Shown piece after piece: positions 1-8,576 of a stretch of 48,073 bases of DNA. Source of the stretch: Prevotella sp. (lineage in GTDB: Bacteria > Bacteroidota > Bacteroidia > Bacteroidales > Bacteroidaceae); assembly GCA_017509155.1 (NCBI GenBank), contig JAFWQE010000187.1, forward strand, positions 1 to 48,073, given 5' to 3'. The notes beneath the pieces were generated by a model that worked only from the letters and a program-made list of their open reading frames with translations, was not told the origin of the DNA and did no database searches. Numbering within the stretch: the first letter of the stretch is position 1; the number at the start of each line of letters is the position of its first letter. The position numbers were made by a program, and so were the translations under genes.

Positions 1-143
1 GTTCAGGAGTTCAGGAGTTACAGGAGTTACAGACGATAGTGCTGAAGGCTCTCTTAGCGTCAGTTTACAGGGGTTGGAAGTATTGTCTGAACTCCTGTAA
101 CTCCTGTAACTCCTGAACTCCATCAACTTGCGAAAGTTGAGCA
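1..143. repeat. Palindromic dispersed repeat, 9-nt-period arms (family A)
   Basis: The left arm is a run of AGGAGTTCA/AGGAGTTACA units at 1-32, followed by a core at 33-89, then the same units in inverted orientation at 90-121, so the ~120-nt element can fold on itself. It ends in CAACTTGCGAAAGTTG (124-139). A near-identical copy in the opposite orientation sits at 39699-39837. The element runs off the window edge, so its left limit is unknown. Confidence 0.8.
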
Positions 144-258
144 GTCTTACACATACAATCGTGACAAACAAATGTATTTCCTTTCCAAAAGACTATGTCA
201 TCAATCTCTATCATTTCATGGCTCTTCTTTAATCTTTTGTTAATTTCTCCCCAAATTC

Positions 259-289
259 TTTGCCCTTTCAACTTTTCTTCGTATCTTTG
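259..289 (+). promoter_or_regulatory. Bacteroidota promoter of the DUF2971 gene
   Basis: A -33 box TTTG (259-262) and a -7 box TATCTTTG (282-289) are separated by exactly 19 nt, matching the primary sigma factor consensus of Bacteroidota. Transcription should start near 296, which gives the DUF2971 gene a leader of about 300 nt. No other good promoter is visible between here and 599. Confidence 0.7.
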
Positions 290-293
290 TGGC

Positions 294-598
294 GTGCAAT
301 AGGAGATTGCACATAAAACAATAGAAAACGTAAGAGCGTTAAAGATATTATCCCCATCTGAAATGTGCAAGATTTCATCCTATCGGGGTAATGACAATAG
401 CTCTCACGTATTTAGCTATATACACTCACTCCTATCCACAATAGGGGAAGTGTACCTATATACGTGGGACTATTGTTTTATTACAGATAGGAAGGTATTG
501 CACAACCTCAGATGCAGTAATAGACAGTAGTCCCCACGTTCTTTACCCATAACAATTTATCAAACCTGCCGGCCAGAGGGGATAGGCTGGCTGTTATT
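294..598 (+). ncRNA. Long structured 5' leader upstream of DUF2971 gene
   Basis: From the predicted transcription start to the start codon the RNA can form three structures. The first is a small hairpin, GTGCAAT (294-300) with ATTGCAC (306-312). The second is a long imperfect hairpin, 378-492, with loop CCACA at 436-440 and helices TCCTATC/GATAGGA, ACAATAG/CTATTGT, CACGTAT/ATACGTG, TACACT/AGTGTA and CCTAT/ATAGG. The third is a hairpin just before the gene, ATAACA (549-554)/TGTTAT (593-598) enclosing GCCAG (572-576)/CTGGC (587-591), which ends next to the ATG at 599. No tRNA, riboswitch or retron signature was recognised. It may be a cis-acting leader or a small RNA; this is inferred from pairing only. 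Confidence 0.5.
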
Positions 599-1501
599 AT
601 GACTATGCTACATCACTATACATCTATTGAATCTTTTATGGGAATGTCGGAATATGCCCCAAAGGTAAATTCCAACAGCCATCTTCTATTTTGGGCGAGT
701 AGTGTCTATGTAATGAACGATTCTTCTGAATTCGAATATGGAATAGAAGCATTAAATAAAACTATCAAAGAGTATGAGGAAAAAACAAACGTTGATAAAG
801 AATACCGAATGTCTTCTGCGTTTGAGGAGTATATCGCAATAGACCCTTTCTTTAAGTCTGCAGAAGAACTGCGTAAAAAATATTTCACCAATAACCCAAA
901 GACCCCTTTCATTATATCTTTTTCCAAAAAGGAAGATGATTTATCTATGTGGAGTATGTATGGAAATGGAGGGCATGGCCTTTGTTTAGTATTTTCTGAG
1001 GACATTCCACATTTTTCTTTGAATGACAATATTACTTCACACGATCCTACCCCGGTTCATTACGGTAAAGATATCGAACAACATGTAACTCTTTATGAGC
1101 GGTTCCGTGAGAACTACATAAAGAGCCTTAATATTATTATGCAAGCGTCTAAAAAAGAAAGGCCAACAATTAAAATGTATGAGAAATCAAGACTATATGC
1201 TTTTATCGCACCTTTCGTAAAAGACCCAGCCTTTTCAGAAGAAGAAGAGGTAAGAATTGCGACGTTCCTGAATTCATTGGATAGTGTTAAATTCAGATGT
1301 AGAAACAACAGAGTGATTCCCTATGTTGAAGCACCTATCAGCTTCGAATACCTAAAGAAGATTATTATTGGACCATGTTGTGACGAACTATCAACAAGAC
1401 GCGCAATTAGCTTTATTCTCGAAAAGCATGGGATAAACAGAGATACCATTATTAATAATGATGTCATTATAGAAAAATCCCATATACCTTACATTATTTA
1501 A
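599..1501 (+). CDS. DUF2971 family protein
   Basis: A 300-residue cytosolic protein of the DUF2971 family. The N-terminus (LHHYTSIESF, residues 4-13), the FWASSVYVMNDSSEF segment near 31-45 and SFSKKEDDLSMWSMYGNGGH near 107-126 are the family hallmarks. No enzymatic activity is established for the family. The start at 599 is supported by the preceding hairpin and by family length; an ATG at 605 is an alternative. The gene is visibly AT-rich compared with most of the window. It follows a consensus promoter and an unusually long structured leader, and ends 13 nt before the BspA-like gene, so the two may be co-transcribed. No signal peptide or membrane segment is seen. Confidence 0.85.
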   Translation: MTMLHHYTSIESFMGMSEYAPKVNSNSHLLFWASSVYVMNDSSEFEYGIEALNKTIKEYEEKTNVDKEYRMSSAFEEYIAIDPFFKSAEELRKKYFTNNPKTPFIISFSKKEDDLSMWSMYGNGGHGLCLVFSEDIPHFSLNDNITSHDPTPVHYGKDIEQHVTLYERFRENYIKSLNIIMQASKKERPTIKMYEKSRLYAFIAPFVKDPAFSEEEEVRIATFLNSLDSVKFRCRNNRVIPYVEAPISFEYLKKIIIGPCCDELSTRRAISFILEKHGINRDTIINNDVIIEKSHIPYII

Positions 1502-1514
1502 TACACCCTTCACC

Positions 1515-4500
1515 ATGTTTAATACGAATCGAATCATTTGTTTCATAGGTCTGGTGCTTTGCTGTCTAACGACCGTTGCATCTGTTGTCATTGATGGGCT
1601 TAAGTATGATTTGGATACTACTTCTAAGACAGCAGAGGTAGCTCCGTATAACGATGGTACAGGCAGCCTATCTATTCCACAAAAGGTGAATTATGACGGT
1701 GTTACATATACTGTCACAAGCATTGGTCGTGGTGCTTTTCAGAACAGTAAGTATTCGTCAGTTACGATTCCAAATACTGTTATCTCAATCAAAGGTTGGG
1801 CTTTTAATAGTTGTAGTAATATTGAGCACTTGACATTTGGAGAAAACATTGAATATATCGGGGATTGTACATTCGCAGGATGCAATAGTTTGACTTCCGT
1901 TATCATTCCGAATAGTGTCAAGACTATAGATACTGGTGCTTTTAAAGACTGTAATAGCCTTAGTTCTATTCATATCGGGGCTGGCGTAATAGAAATGAGT
2001 AACCCGTTTACAGAATGTGACAATCTATTAACCATAACCGTACATGATGCAAATCCTACATTTGATTCTAGGAACAACTGTAATGCTGTTATTAGAACAC
2101 AAAACAATGAACTTATTATAGGTTGCAAAAACAGCACCATACCTCAAAGTGTGACAAGTATTGGAAACCATGCCTTTAACTCATGCAGAGACCTCACTAC
2201 TATTACGATTCCCGAATGTGTCGCTACTATCGGTGAATACGTTTTTTATAATTGTGCCAATCTTTCACGAATTGACATTCCTAATTCTGTATATAGTATT
2301 GGGAACTGGTCTTTTTATGATTGCGTTTCTTTATCTCGAATTGTTGTCAGAAGTAATAACCCTCCGACCATATCCAATGTCACATTTCCAAATGAAGTAT
2401 ACGACAATGCAACATTATATGTACCAGATAAAACTAACTACGAATCCTCTACATATTGGAAAAAGTTTAAGAATATAAAATTATTAGAAGAAGATGCTCA
2501 ATACGTTCTTACAATAACATCTTCTGGAAATGGTGTCGTTTCCTTCAATGGAGTTAATTCAAGAAATACATCAAGAACATACAACGTTGTTGAAGGAACA
2601 AACGCGACGCTGACCTTAACGCCCGACAACGGATACAAGTTAGCAAGTCTGAAGGTGAACAATACGAACGTGACATCCAGCGTTACAAACAACAAATACA
2701 CCATCAGCAACATTCAGAAGAACACAACCGTCGTCGCGACGTTCGAAGAGATACCTCCCACCTATTATAATCTTACGCTGACGGCAAGCGGAGGCGGGAT
2801 GATTACCTACAATGGGGTGAACACGAGAAACACCACGAGGACAAATAGTGTAGTTGAAGGGACTAACGCCACGTTAACCTTTACTCCCGACAATGGCTAC
2901 AGGCTGGCGAGTCTGAAGGTGAACAACACAAACGTGACATCCAGCGTTACAAACAACAAATACACCATCAGTAACATTCAGAGGAACACAACCGTCGTCG
3001 CGACGTTCGAAGAGATACCTCCTACCTATTATAATCTTACGCTGACAGCAAGCGGAAGTGGAATGATTACCTACAATGGGGTGAACACGAGAAACACCAC
3101 GAGGACAAATAGTGTTATTGAGGGGACTAACGCAACACTGACCCTTACACCCGACAACGGCTACAGACTGGCAAGTCTGAAGGTAAACAACACAAACGTG
3201 ACATCCAGCGTTACAAACAACAAATACACTATCAGCAACATTCAGAGGAACACAACAGTCGTCGCGACGTTCGAGGAGATACCTCCCACCTATTATAATC
3301 TTACGCTGACGGCAAGCGGAAGTGGAATGATTACCTACAATGGGGTGAACACAAGAAACACCACGAGGACAAATAGTGTTGTGGAGGGAACTAACGCCAC
3401 GCTGACCTTTACGCCCGACAACGGCTACAGACTGGCGAGCGTGAGAGTAAACAATTCTGATGTAACAGCGAGTGTTTTGAACAACTCATATACCATCAAG
3501 AACATCCGGCAGAACACCACCGTATCTGCAATCTTCGAGCAGACGCCCACCACATTTTACACCCTTTCCATCACCGCCGCAGGCAATGGTTCCGTTTCAT
3601 ACGGAACGACAAACGTGAGGGGCGGAGCAAAGAACATCAGTGTTTCGGAGGGAACAAACGCTACGATTACCTTTACTCCCGATAACGGATACAGGTTGGC
3701 AAGTTTGAAGGTAAACAGCACCGACGTAACGGCAAACGTTTCGAACAACGCATATACCATCAGCAACATCAGACGAAACACCACCGTGAGCGCCACCTTC
3801 GAGCAGATTCCTGTTGCCACATTCGACTTGAAAATAACAGCAACGGGAAACGGAAGGGCAACGTATGATGGCTACGACATCAGGAATAACACGTGGACAT
3901 TCAGCAGGGATAGGGGAACGAATTGCATCATCACGTTCACCCCCGATGAAGGCAATAGAATTGCAAGCGTGACGATGAACGGAAGCATCGTAAACACATC
4001 GTCTGCCCTTACCATCAGCGACATGAATGAAAACAAGATAGTGGTAGTTACATTCGTACTGGATGAACAACAGGAAAACACCTTCACTGAAGGAGGCATC
4101 AACTACAGTATACTATCTTCGGCACTGAAGAATGTAGCTATCGCCAACGGCAACTACAGTGGGACTCTGGCGATTCCACGAACCGTTACCCACGGCAACA
4201 CGACATGGAATGTTGTGGCCATAGCGGACAAAGCCTTCTACAACTGCTCTTCATTGCAAGCCATAGAGGTGCCATCGTGCATACAGTCTGTAGGAAACGA
4301 CTTGTTTACGGGTTGCCTGCAGCTCTCGGCCATTCAGTGGAACAGCAGCGCAAGGCTGACAGAAGCCGTTATGGGGACGGTGACAAACCCGAACTTGCTA
4401 TTGTATGTTTCCAACAGGGGACTGGCGCCAAGCACCATCAACAACGTGGTGGTGAACGGAACAGCAGAAAGCATCAGACTATCCGATGCGGTAAGCGGCA

Positions 4501-5264
4501 ACAACTTCTTCTGCCCCATTGAGTTTACTGCCAAGGAGATTTCATACACCCACCGGTTCGGCATGACAAGCGGAAGAGGCACGTGTCAGGGATGGGAGAC
4601 ACTGGTGCTGCCTTTCGATGTGCAAGAAGTAAAACAGGGGAGCACGGTGCTGTCTTCTTTCGTCACGTGGAGTGGTGACCGATGGACCAGACCGTTCTGG
4701 CTTTACGGAATGACAAATGCAGGCTTCAGGTCAACTGGCAGCATACGCGCGAACACACCTTATATAATAAGTATGCCCAACAACACCTCCTACGACGCGG
4801 AGTGGAACATCTCGGGCGACGTGACGTTCTCGGCCACGCAAGCCAAAGTGTATGCGACAACACAACTGACTACCGCCAAGTACAACGGCAAGACATTCAC
4901 GCCCTGCTACACGGAGCGGCCGTCGGGCGGACAGGTGTATGCGCTGAACGTGAACAACCTGCTGGGCAACCATGCCAACGGCTATGCGGAGGGCAGTGTG
5001 TTTGTGAACGCTCCAGCAAGAATGGTACATCCCTTCGAGGCCTACTTAGAGGCACAGACAGCGAGCGCAAAGACTGCCTTCAGCATATTCGAAGACATGA
5101 CGGAAGAAACGCCCACTGGCATGCTGACAAAGAAAGCCGTCTACAATCTGTCGGGGCAATTGGTCAAACTCGCAAACGCCACCTCTCCAGAGGAAGCCAT
5201 CGACGGTCTGCCCGCCGGCATCTACATCGTGGACGGAAAGAAAGTGGTGAGGGCTACGCCCTAA
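1515..5264 (+). CDS. BspA-like LRR_5 surface protein with tandem repeat domains
   Basis: A 1249-residue exported protein. A signal peptide (1-23) is followed by BspA-type LRR_5 repeats (about 30-310, e.g. LTSVIIPNSVKTIDTGAF), then six 88-residue units (about 328-855) of the Gly/Asn-rich repeat type whose members end in NTTVVATFE. A second short LRR_5 segment follows (about 865-960), then a domain ending in HPFEAYL and a C-terminus (YNLSGQLV...LPAGIYIVDGKKVV) resembling type IX secretion sorting tails of Prevotella proteins. BspA relatives are adhesins; the ligand here is unknown. The DNA of the first ~1 kb is AT-rich, whereas the 3' half matches the rest of the window, which suggests a composite gene. 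Repeat units 2-4 are nearly identical at DNA level, so copy number may vary. Confidence 0.9.
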   Translation: MFNTNRIICFIGLVLCCLTTVASVVIDGLKYDLDTTSKTAEVAPYNDGTGSLSIPQKVNYDGVTYTVTSIGRGAFQNSKYSSVTIPNTVISIKGWAFNSCSNIEHLTFGENIEYIGDCTFAGCNSLTSVIIPNSVKTIDTGAFKDCNSLSSIHIGAGVIEMSNPFTECDNLLTITVHDANPTFDSRNNCNAVIRTQNNELIIGCKNSTIPQSVTSIGNHAFNSCRDLTTITIPECVATIGEYVFYNCANLSRIDIPNSVYSIGNWSFYDCVSLSRIVVRSNNPPTISNVTFPNEVYDNATLYVPDKTNYESSTYWKKFKNIKLLEEDAQYVLTITSSGNGVVSFNGVNSRNTSRTYNVVEGTNATLTLTPDNGYKLASLKVNNTNVTSSVTNNKYTISNIQKNTTVVATFEEIPPTYYNLTLTASGGGMITYNGVNTRNTTRTNSVVEGTNATLTFTPDNGYRLASLKVNNTNVTSSVTNNKYTISNIQRNTTVVATFEEIPPTYYNLTLTASGSGMITYNGVNTRNTTRTNSVIEGTNATLTLTPDNGYRLASLKVNNTNVTSSVTNNKYTISNIQRNTTVVATFEEIPPTYYNLTLTASGSGMITYNGVNTRNTTRTNSVVEGTNATLTFTPDNGYRLASVRVNNSDVTASVLNNSYTIKNIRQNTTVSAIFEQTPTTFYTLSITAAGNGSVSYGTTNVRGGAKNISVSEGTNATITFTPDNGYRLASLKVNSTDVTANVSNNAYTISNIRRNTTVSATFEQIPVATFDLKITATGNGRATYDGYDIRNNTWTFSRDRGTNCIITFTPDEGNRIASVTMNGSIVNTSSALTISDMNENKIVVVTFVLDEQQENTFTEGGINYSILSSALKNVAIANGNYSGTLAIPRTVTHGNTTWNVVAIADKAFYNCSSLQAIEVPSCIQSVGNDLFTGCLQLSAIQWNSSARLTEAVMGTVTNPNLLLYVSNRGLAPSTINNVVVNGTAESIRLSDAVSGNNFFCPIEFTAKEISYTHRFGMTSGRGTCQGWETLVLPFDVQEVKQGSTVLSSFVTWSGDRWTRPFWLYGMTNAGFRSTGSIRANTPYIISMPNNTSYDAEWNISGDVTFSATQAKVYATTQLTTAKYNGKTFTPCYTERPSGGQVYALNVNNLLGNHANGYAEGSVFVNAPARMVHPFEAYLEAQTASAKTAFSIFEDMTEETPTGMLTKKAVYNLSGQLVKLANATSPEEAIDGLPAGIYIVDGKKVVRATP
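2497..4080 (+). repeat. Six tandem 264-bp coding repeats in the BspA-like gene
   Basis: Units begin at 2497, 2761, 3025, 3289, 3553 and 3817, each exactly 264 bp (88 codons). Units 2, 3 and 4 differ at only a few positions; units 5 and 6 are progressively diverged. The array stays in frame, so unequal recombination would change protein length without frameshift. Confidence 0.9.
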
Positions 5265-5381
5265 GAATGCGGGCTACGCCATAAATAATGGAATAAAGAA
5301 TAAGGATTAAGGAATAAGGAGATATGACAATGAACGAAAAGCCATTCTTCACTCTTCACTTTCAAAGCGAAGCGTGGAGCA

Positions 5382-6524
5382 ATGCTGATGCTGCTGATGG
5401 TTTGTTGCATGGCGGCAGCGGGGCAGGTGCGGTTCCGAACGGCTGAACTGCAACGGCTTGCGGAGATTGTCGGCAAGGACTCGGCAAACCAGCATCGCTA
5501 TGTGATACACCAGACAGACAGCATCGTCGACCATGTGGGCATCCGCTTGTTTCCCGACGAGATGAAGCGGGTGGCAAAGGCTGCCGTACTACCCTTTCTG
5601 GAGCGATACTTCCTGCAACTGCGTCATCCTTCCCTCGGTCGCACCCCTGCCCAGATGATGCGCGACGACGGTTTCCGCTTCGAGCGTGGCGACATGCAGA
5701 CGATAGAACAACTGAGAGACAGCGACGCCTTCAGCTATAACTTCGAACTGCGCCGATATCGCGCATCATGGAGCCGCAACGGCAAAGAACTACTCGCCGT
5801 GTCGTTCCCCAAGCAATACGAACTATTGGCAGGAGTGAACAAGATTGAAGCCGAGGAACTGCTGGAAGGGGACATAAGAACCTCCCCAAAGACCACCCCA
5901 ACAACCTCCCCCAGCCCCTCCGAAGGAGGGGAGCTCAGTAGCCTGAACATACCCGCAATGCACTCCCCTCCTTCGGAGGGGTCGGGGGAGGTTATTCCTT
6001 CGGAGGGGTCGGGGGAGGTCACAGGTTTTCTCATTCTCCCCGGCGTACCCTACATCGACAAGCGCATCAACTCAGACCTGTATGTTGAAAAACGAGACAG
6101 CACGTACAGGCTCATCGTGGACGTGCGCCACCCCGCCGAGAGCGCAGCCAATATGCTGTTGAGCCGCTTTGCGCCAGGAGACTACACGCTGTGCGTTGAT
6201 CAGACCTGCTACGGCTACAAGCGCAAGAAATATGAAGTGCAACTGCGCCAGTGGCTATCGTTCTGCATGGAGAGCGGCTGCGACGTGTACTGCGGCATTG
6301 AGGAAGTGACAGAGAAGGAGGTGAAAGCCTCTGTCTTTGTGGTGAACCAGGCCGAGGGCTACAACCACGTGCTCTACGTGGAGGTGCCGCTCACCACCAT
6401 CGACAACCAGAAAGGCCCCGTCCATGCACGCCTCGACTGCTACATCCCCATGCACAACGTGGCGGGACTCTTTGCTAAGGAAAAAAAGAAAAGAAACAAA
6501 GAACCAAAGATTTACGAAAAATGA
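5382..6524 (+). CDS. Exported protein of unknown function with repeat-derived linker
   Basis: A 380-residue protein with a short signal peptide (about 1-15, ending AAAGQ). No known family was recognised. Two conserved-looking blocks (about 16-165 and 215-370) are joined by a low-complexity linker at about 166-213 encoded by GC-rich palindromic repeats (5903-6020), giving PSEGG and two PSEGSGEV copies. The ATG at 5382 was chosen because it gives the signal peptide; upstream ATGs at 5324 and 5330 are in another frame. The stop codon overlaps the next start (ATGA at 6521-6524), so this is the first gene of a six-gene exported-protein operon. The C-terminus is Lys-rich. Confidence 0.75.
   Translation: MLMLLMVCCMAAAGQVRFRTAELQRLAEIVGKDSANQHRYVIHQTDSIVDHVGIRLFPDEMKRVAKAAVLPFLERYFLQLRHPSLGRTPAQMMRDDGFRFERGDMQTIEQLRDSDAFSYNFELRRYRASWSRNGKELLAVSFPKQYELLAGVNKIEAEELLEGDIRTSPKTTPTTSPSPSEGGELSSLNIPAMHSPPSEGSGEVIPSEGSGEVTGFLILPGVPYIDKRINSDLYVEKRDSTYRLIVDVRHPAESAANMLLSRFAPGDYTLCVDQTCYGYKRKKYEVQLRQWLSFCMESGCDVYCGIEEVTEKEVKASVFVVNQAEGYNHVLYVEVPLTTIDNQKGPVHARLDCYIPMHNVAGLFAKEKKKRNKEPKIYEK
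5903..6020. repeat. GC-rich palindromic repeats inside a coding region (family C)
   Basis: Three copies of the dispersed CCCCTCC-GAAGG-AGGGG type palindrome lie in frame inside the exported protein gene, in both orientations. The same palindromes occur in many intergenic spaces of this window. Confidence 0.8.
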
Positions 6525-7441
6525 AAAAAACAATTCTGTTGCTATGCATGGCTCTGTGGATGTCGGTTTCTGCAACGGCACAAGGGGGCGACCCTCGCAC
6601 AACCATTAACCTGATTAAGAAGAGCAAGGCCTTCCTCTACGGCGAGGCAACGATGCTTGATAAAGACGCAGCCTATGAACTGGCCAACGAGATTCTTCAA
6701 CAAGAGATCGAGACATGGGCCAAGGACCATTCAAAGAAAGAGGCAGAAAGAGTGGTAGCCGTAGACGTACACCAACTGGTAGACAGCATCGTGCTGCCAC
6801 GTGTCAACATGATTCGAGTGTTTCTCTATGTGCGAAAGAAAAACCTGATTCCCATCTATGAGAAGGCAGGGGTGGTAATCGTGGACAAAGAAGCAGAAGA
6901 ACCCTCTCCCACCCCCACCCAGGGCATAAGCTCCCCCACCCCTTCCCAAGAAAAGGAGGACCAAAGCCCTGACTCCATCGCACAGGACTCCCCTCATTCA
7001 GAGGGGTTAGGAGAGGTCGCACCTACAAAGGAAACGGGAGAGGTTGCACCTTCTGAGGAGACAGGGGAGCCTGTTCCTTCGCAAGAGCAGGAGGTAGCCA
7101 CTGAGGAAGCTGACTCCTTGAGTTACGCCGTCACCGAGACGGAACAACTCGTTTTGGAACAAGTGAAGCCACTGAAATCGTTCTTCCGCATACGCGACGT
7201 GCTGGTTCCGCTGAAAGAAAAGGGAATGGTGGAAGACTATGGTAAATACTCTTCGCTCGAACATCCCGAACGCGCATACCTTATTATATATGATGCCAAC
7301 GCCCGCGTGCGAGCTGTGCTGGGTAAAGGAAAGAACAAACGGTGCAACATGCTTACAAATGCCACAGAGAGCATGGATGACTACCGCGGATGCGGAGCCA
7401 TTTGGTTCATCTGTACCGATTCAAACACGAAAAGCAAATAA
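6521..7441 (+). CDS. Exported protein of unknown function with Pro/Glu-rich insert
   Basis: A 306-residue protein with a clear signal peptide (1-21, MKKTILLL...SATAQ). Residues about 25-125 form a block containing HSKKEAERVVAVDVHQLV; residues about 127-195 are a Pro/Ser/Glu-rich linker whose DNA (about 6902-7080) is a diverged array of the same GC-rich repeats as in the upstream gene, read in the same frame (SPHSEGLGEV here, SPPSEGSGEV there). The C-terminal block (about 200-300) resembles no family I can name. The start overlaps the upstream stop by 4 nt, which implies translational coupling. It is presumably periplasmic or surface-exposed. Confidence 0.75.
   Translation: MKKTILLLCMALWMSVSATAQGGDPRTTINLIKKSKAFLYGEATMLDKDAAYELANEILQQEIETWAKDHSKKEAERVVAVDVHQLVDSIVLPRVNMIRVFLYVRKKNLIPIYEKAGVVIVDKEAEEPSPTPTQGISSPTPSQEKEDQSPDSIAQDSPHSEGLGEVAPTKETGEVAPSEETGEPVPSQEQEVATEEADSLSYAVTETEQLVLEQVKPLKSFFRIRDVLVPLKEKGMVEDYGKYSSLEHPERAYLIIYDANARVRAVLGKGKNKRCNMLTNATESMDDYRGCGAIWFICTDSNTKSK
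6902..7080. repeat. Diverged GC-rich repeats inside a coding region (family C)
   Basis: Imperfect copies of the CTCCCCT...AGGGG...GGAGAGG palindromic repeat encode the linker of the second operon protein. They are more diverged than the copies in the upstream gene, which suggests an older insertion or duplication. Confidence 0.6.
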
Positions 7442-7468
7442 CAATAATAACATAAAAAGAAAAAGGAC

Positions 7469-8461
7469 ATGAAAAGATTTGTAATGACTACTGTTGTGTT
7501 GCTGCTGATGCTGTTAGCAGGCACCACACAAGGACGCGCGGCCGACCACGTTCGGCTGACCATCAACGACGGCCTTGCCGACATGACCCTGAAGGCAAAG
7601 ATGGAGAACGCGGTGAGCGAACTGCTGACAGAGCTGAACTATGCAGCCGAGCAGAACAGGAAACCCCGGCTCAACGGACTGGCCATGACGGAGCAGGCCA
7701 AGAGCGACGTGATGCGCCTTTGGGATAACGTCCACCTCTACTGCTTCGAGCCAGAAGTGGTGCAGAAATGTCTCACCACCATGCACGGCTATCAAGTGCG
7801 CGGACTGCCCGTGGTGATGATTCCCGTGGGCGAAGACGAGTCGAAACAGGAATATCAGGAGGTGGTTGTGTCTTTCTCGAAAAAAGGAGAGATGGAGAGT
7901 TTCTTCCTCACCATTGCCATGCACCTCTATCAAGAGGTCATGAAGAACTCAGGAACCGAAATCGGTGACATTCGCCGCCGTATGCAGATTTTAGACTACG
8001 TTGAGCATTTCCGCACCAGCTATAACCAGAAAGACCTCGGATTCCTTCGACAGGTGTTTTCTGACGATGCACTCATCATCACAGGGCGCGTTATCAAGAC
8101 ACAAAAGAGCGAGGTGTTCCCATCGGGCAACAAAATCATCTACAAGGAATATAACAAGAGCAACTATCTGAGCCACCTGTCGCAGGTGTTCCGCAACAAC
8201 CGCTACATCAAAGTGAACTTCGACGGCATCAGCATTGTGCATCATCCCACAAAGGCCAATGTCTACGGCGTCACGCTGCATCAGTCGTGGAACTCGGGCC
8301 GCTATCATGACGAAGGCTACGTGTTCATGATATGGGACTTCAACGATGAACAGGCCCCGAAGATTCATGTGCGCACATGGCAGCCCGACTATCTCGACGA
8401 AGCCAAAGGGCAGCGGTTGCCAGAGGACGAAATATTCACTCTTGGCGACTTCATCTACTAA
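7469..8461 (+). CDS. Exported protein with C-terminal NTF2/SnoaL-like domain
   Basis: A 330-residue protein with a signal peptide (about 1-24, LLMLLAGTTQGRAA). The N-terminal half (30-165) is an unrecognised helical-looking domain. Residues about 172-310 (LDYVEHFRTSYNQKDLGFL...ALIITGRVI...YGVTLHQSW...FMIWDFND) have the cone-shaped NTF2-like fold signature seen in many exported Bacteroidota proteins. No catalytic residues can be assigned. It lies 27 nt after the previous gene in the same operon. A long perfect hairpin follows its stop codon (8479-8510). Confidence 0.75.
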   Translation: MKRFVMTTVVLLLMLLAGTTQGRAADHVRLTINDGLADMTLKAKMENAVSELLTELNYAAEQNRKPRLNGLAMTEQAKSDVMRLWDNVHLYCFEPEVVQKCLTTMHGYQVRGLPVVMIPVGEDESKQEYQEVVVSFSKKGEMESFFLTIAMHLYQEVMKNSGTEIGDIRRRMQILDYVEHFRTSYNQKDLGFLRQVFSDDALIITGRVIKTQKSEVFPSGNKIIYKEYNKSNYLSHLSQVFRNNRYIKVNFDGISIVHHPTKANVYGVTLHQSWNSGRYHDEGYVFMIWDFNDEQAPKIHVRTWQPDYLDEAKGQRLPEDEIFTLGDFIY

Positions 8462-8478
8462 AAACGAAATGCAAGGAT

Positions 8479-8510
8479 TGCAGATGCCACAGCCCTATGT
8501 GGCATCTGCA
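8479..8510 (+). promoter_or_regulatory. Perfect 13-bp intra-operon hairpin
   Basis: TGCAGATGCCACA (8479-8491), a six-nt loop, and TGTGGCATCTGCA (8498-8510) form an uninterrupted 13-bp stem just after the NTF2-like gene. No U-tract follows, so it is not a classical terminator; an RNA-stabilising or processing element that separates the first three genes from the last three is possible. Confidence 0.7.
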
Positions 8511-8576
8511 CAGAACCAACATGTCTGGTGCTGAAGAACTCTGGCATCGCGACATATCGAAAAAGACAGAAAGCAA

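Noticed and set aside
65..370. 101-codon open frame on the minus strand
   Set aside because: It contains the consensus promoter of the opposite strand, runs into the family A repeat for its last ~20 codons and shows no family resemblance. A gene fragment cannot be fully excluded.
294..598. Retron or toxin-antitoxin RNA
   Set aside because: No reverse transcriptase or recognised toxin lies nearby; the RNA structure is reported only as a structured leader.
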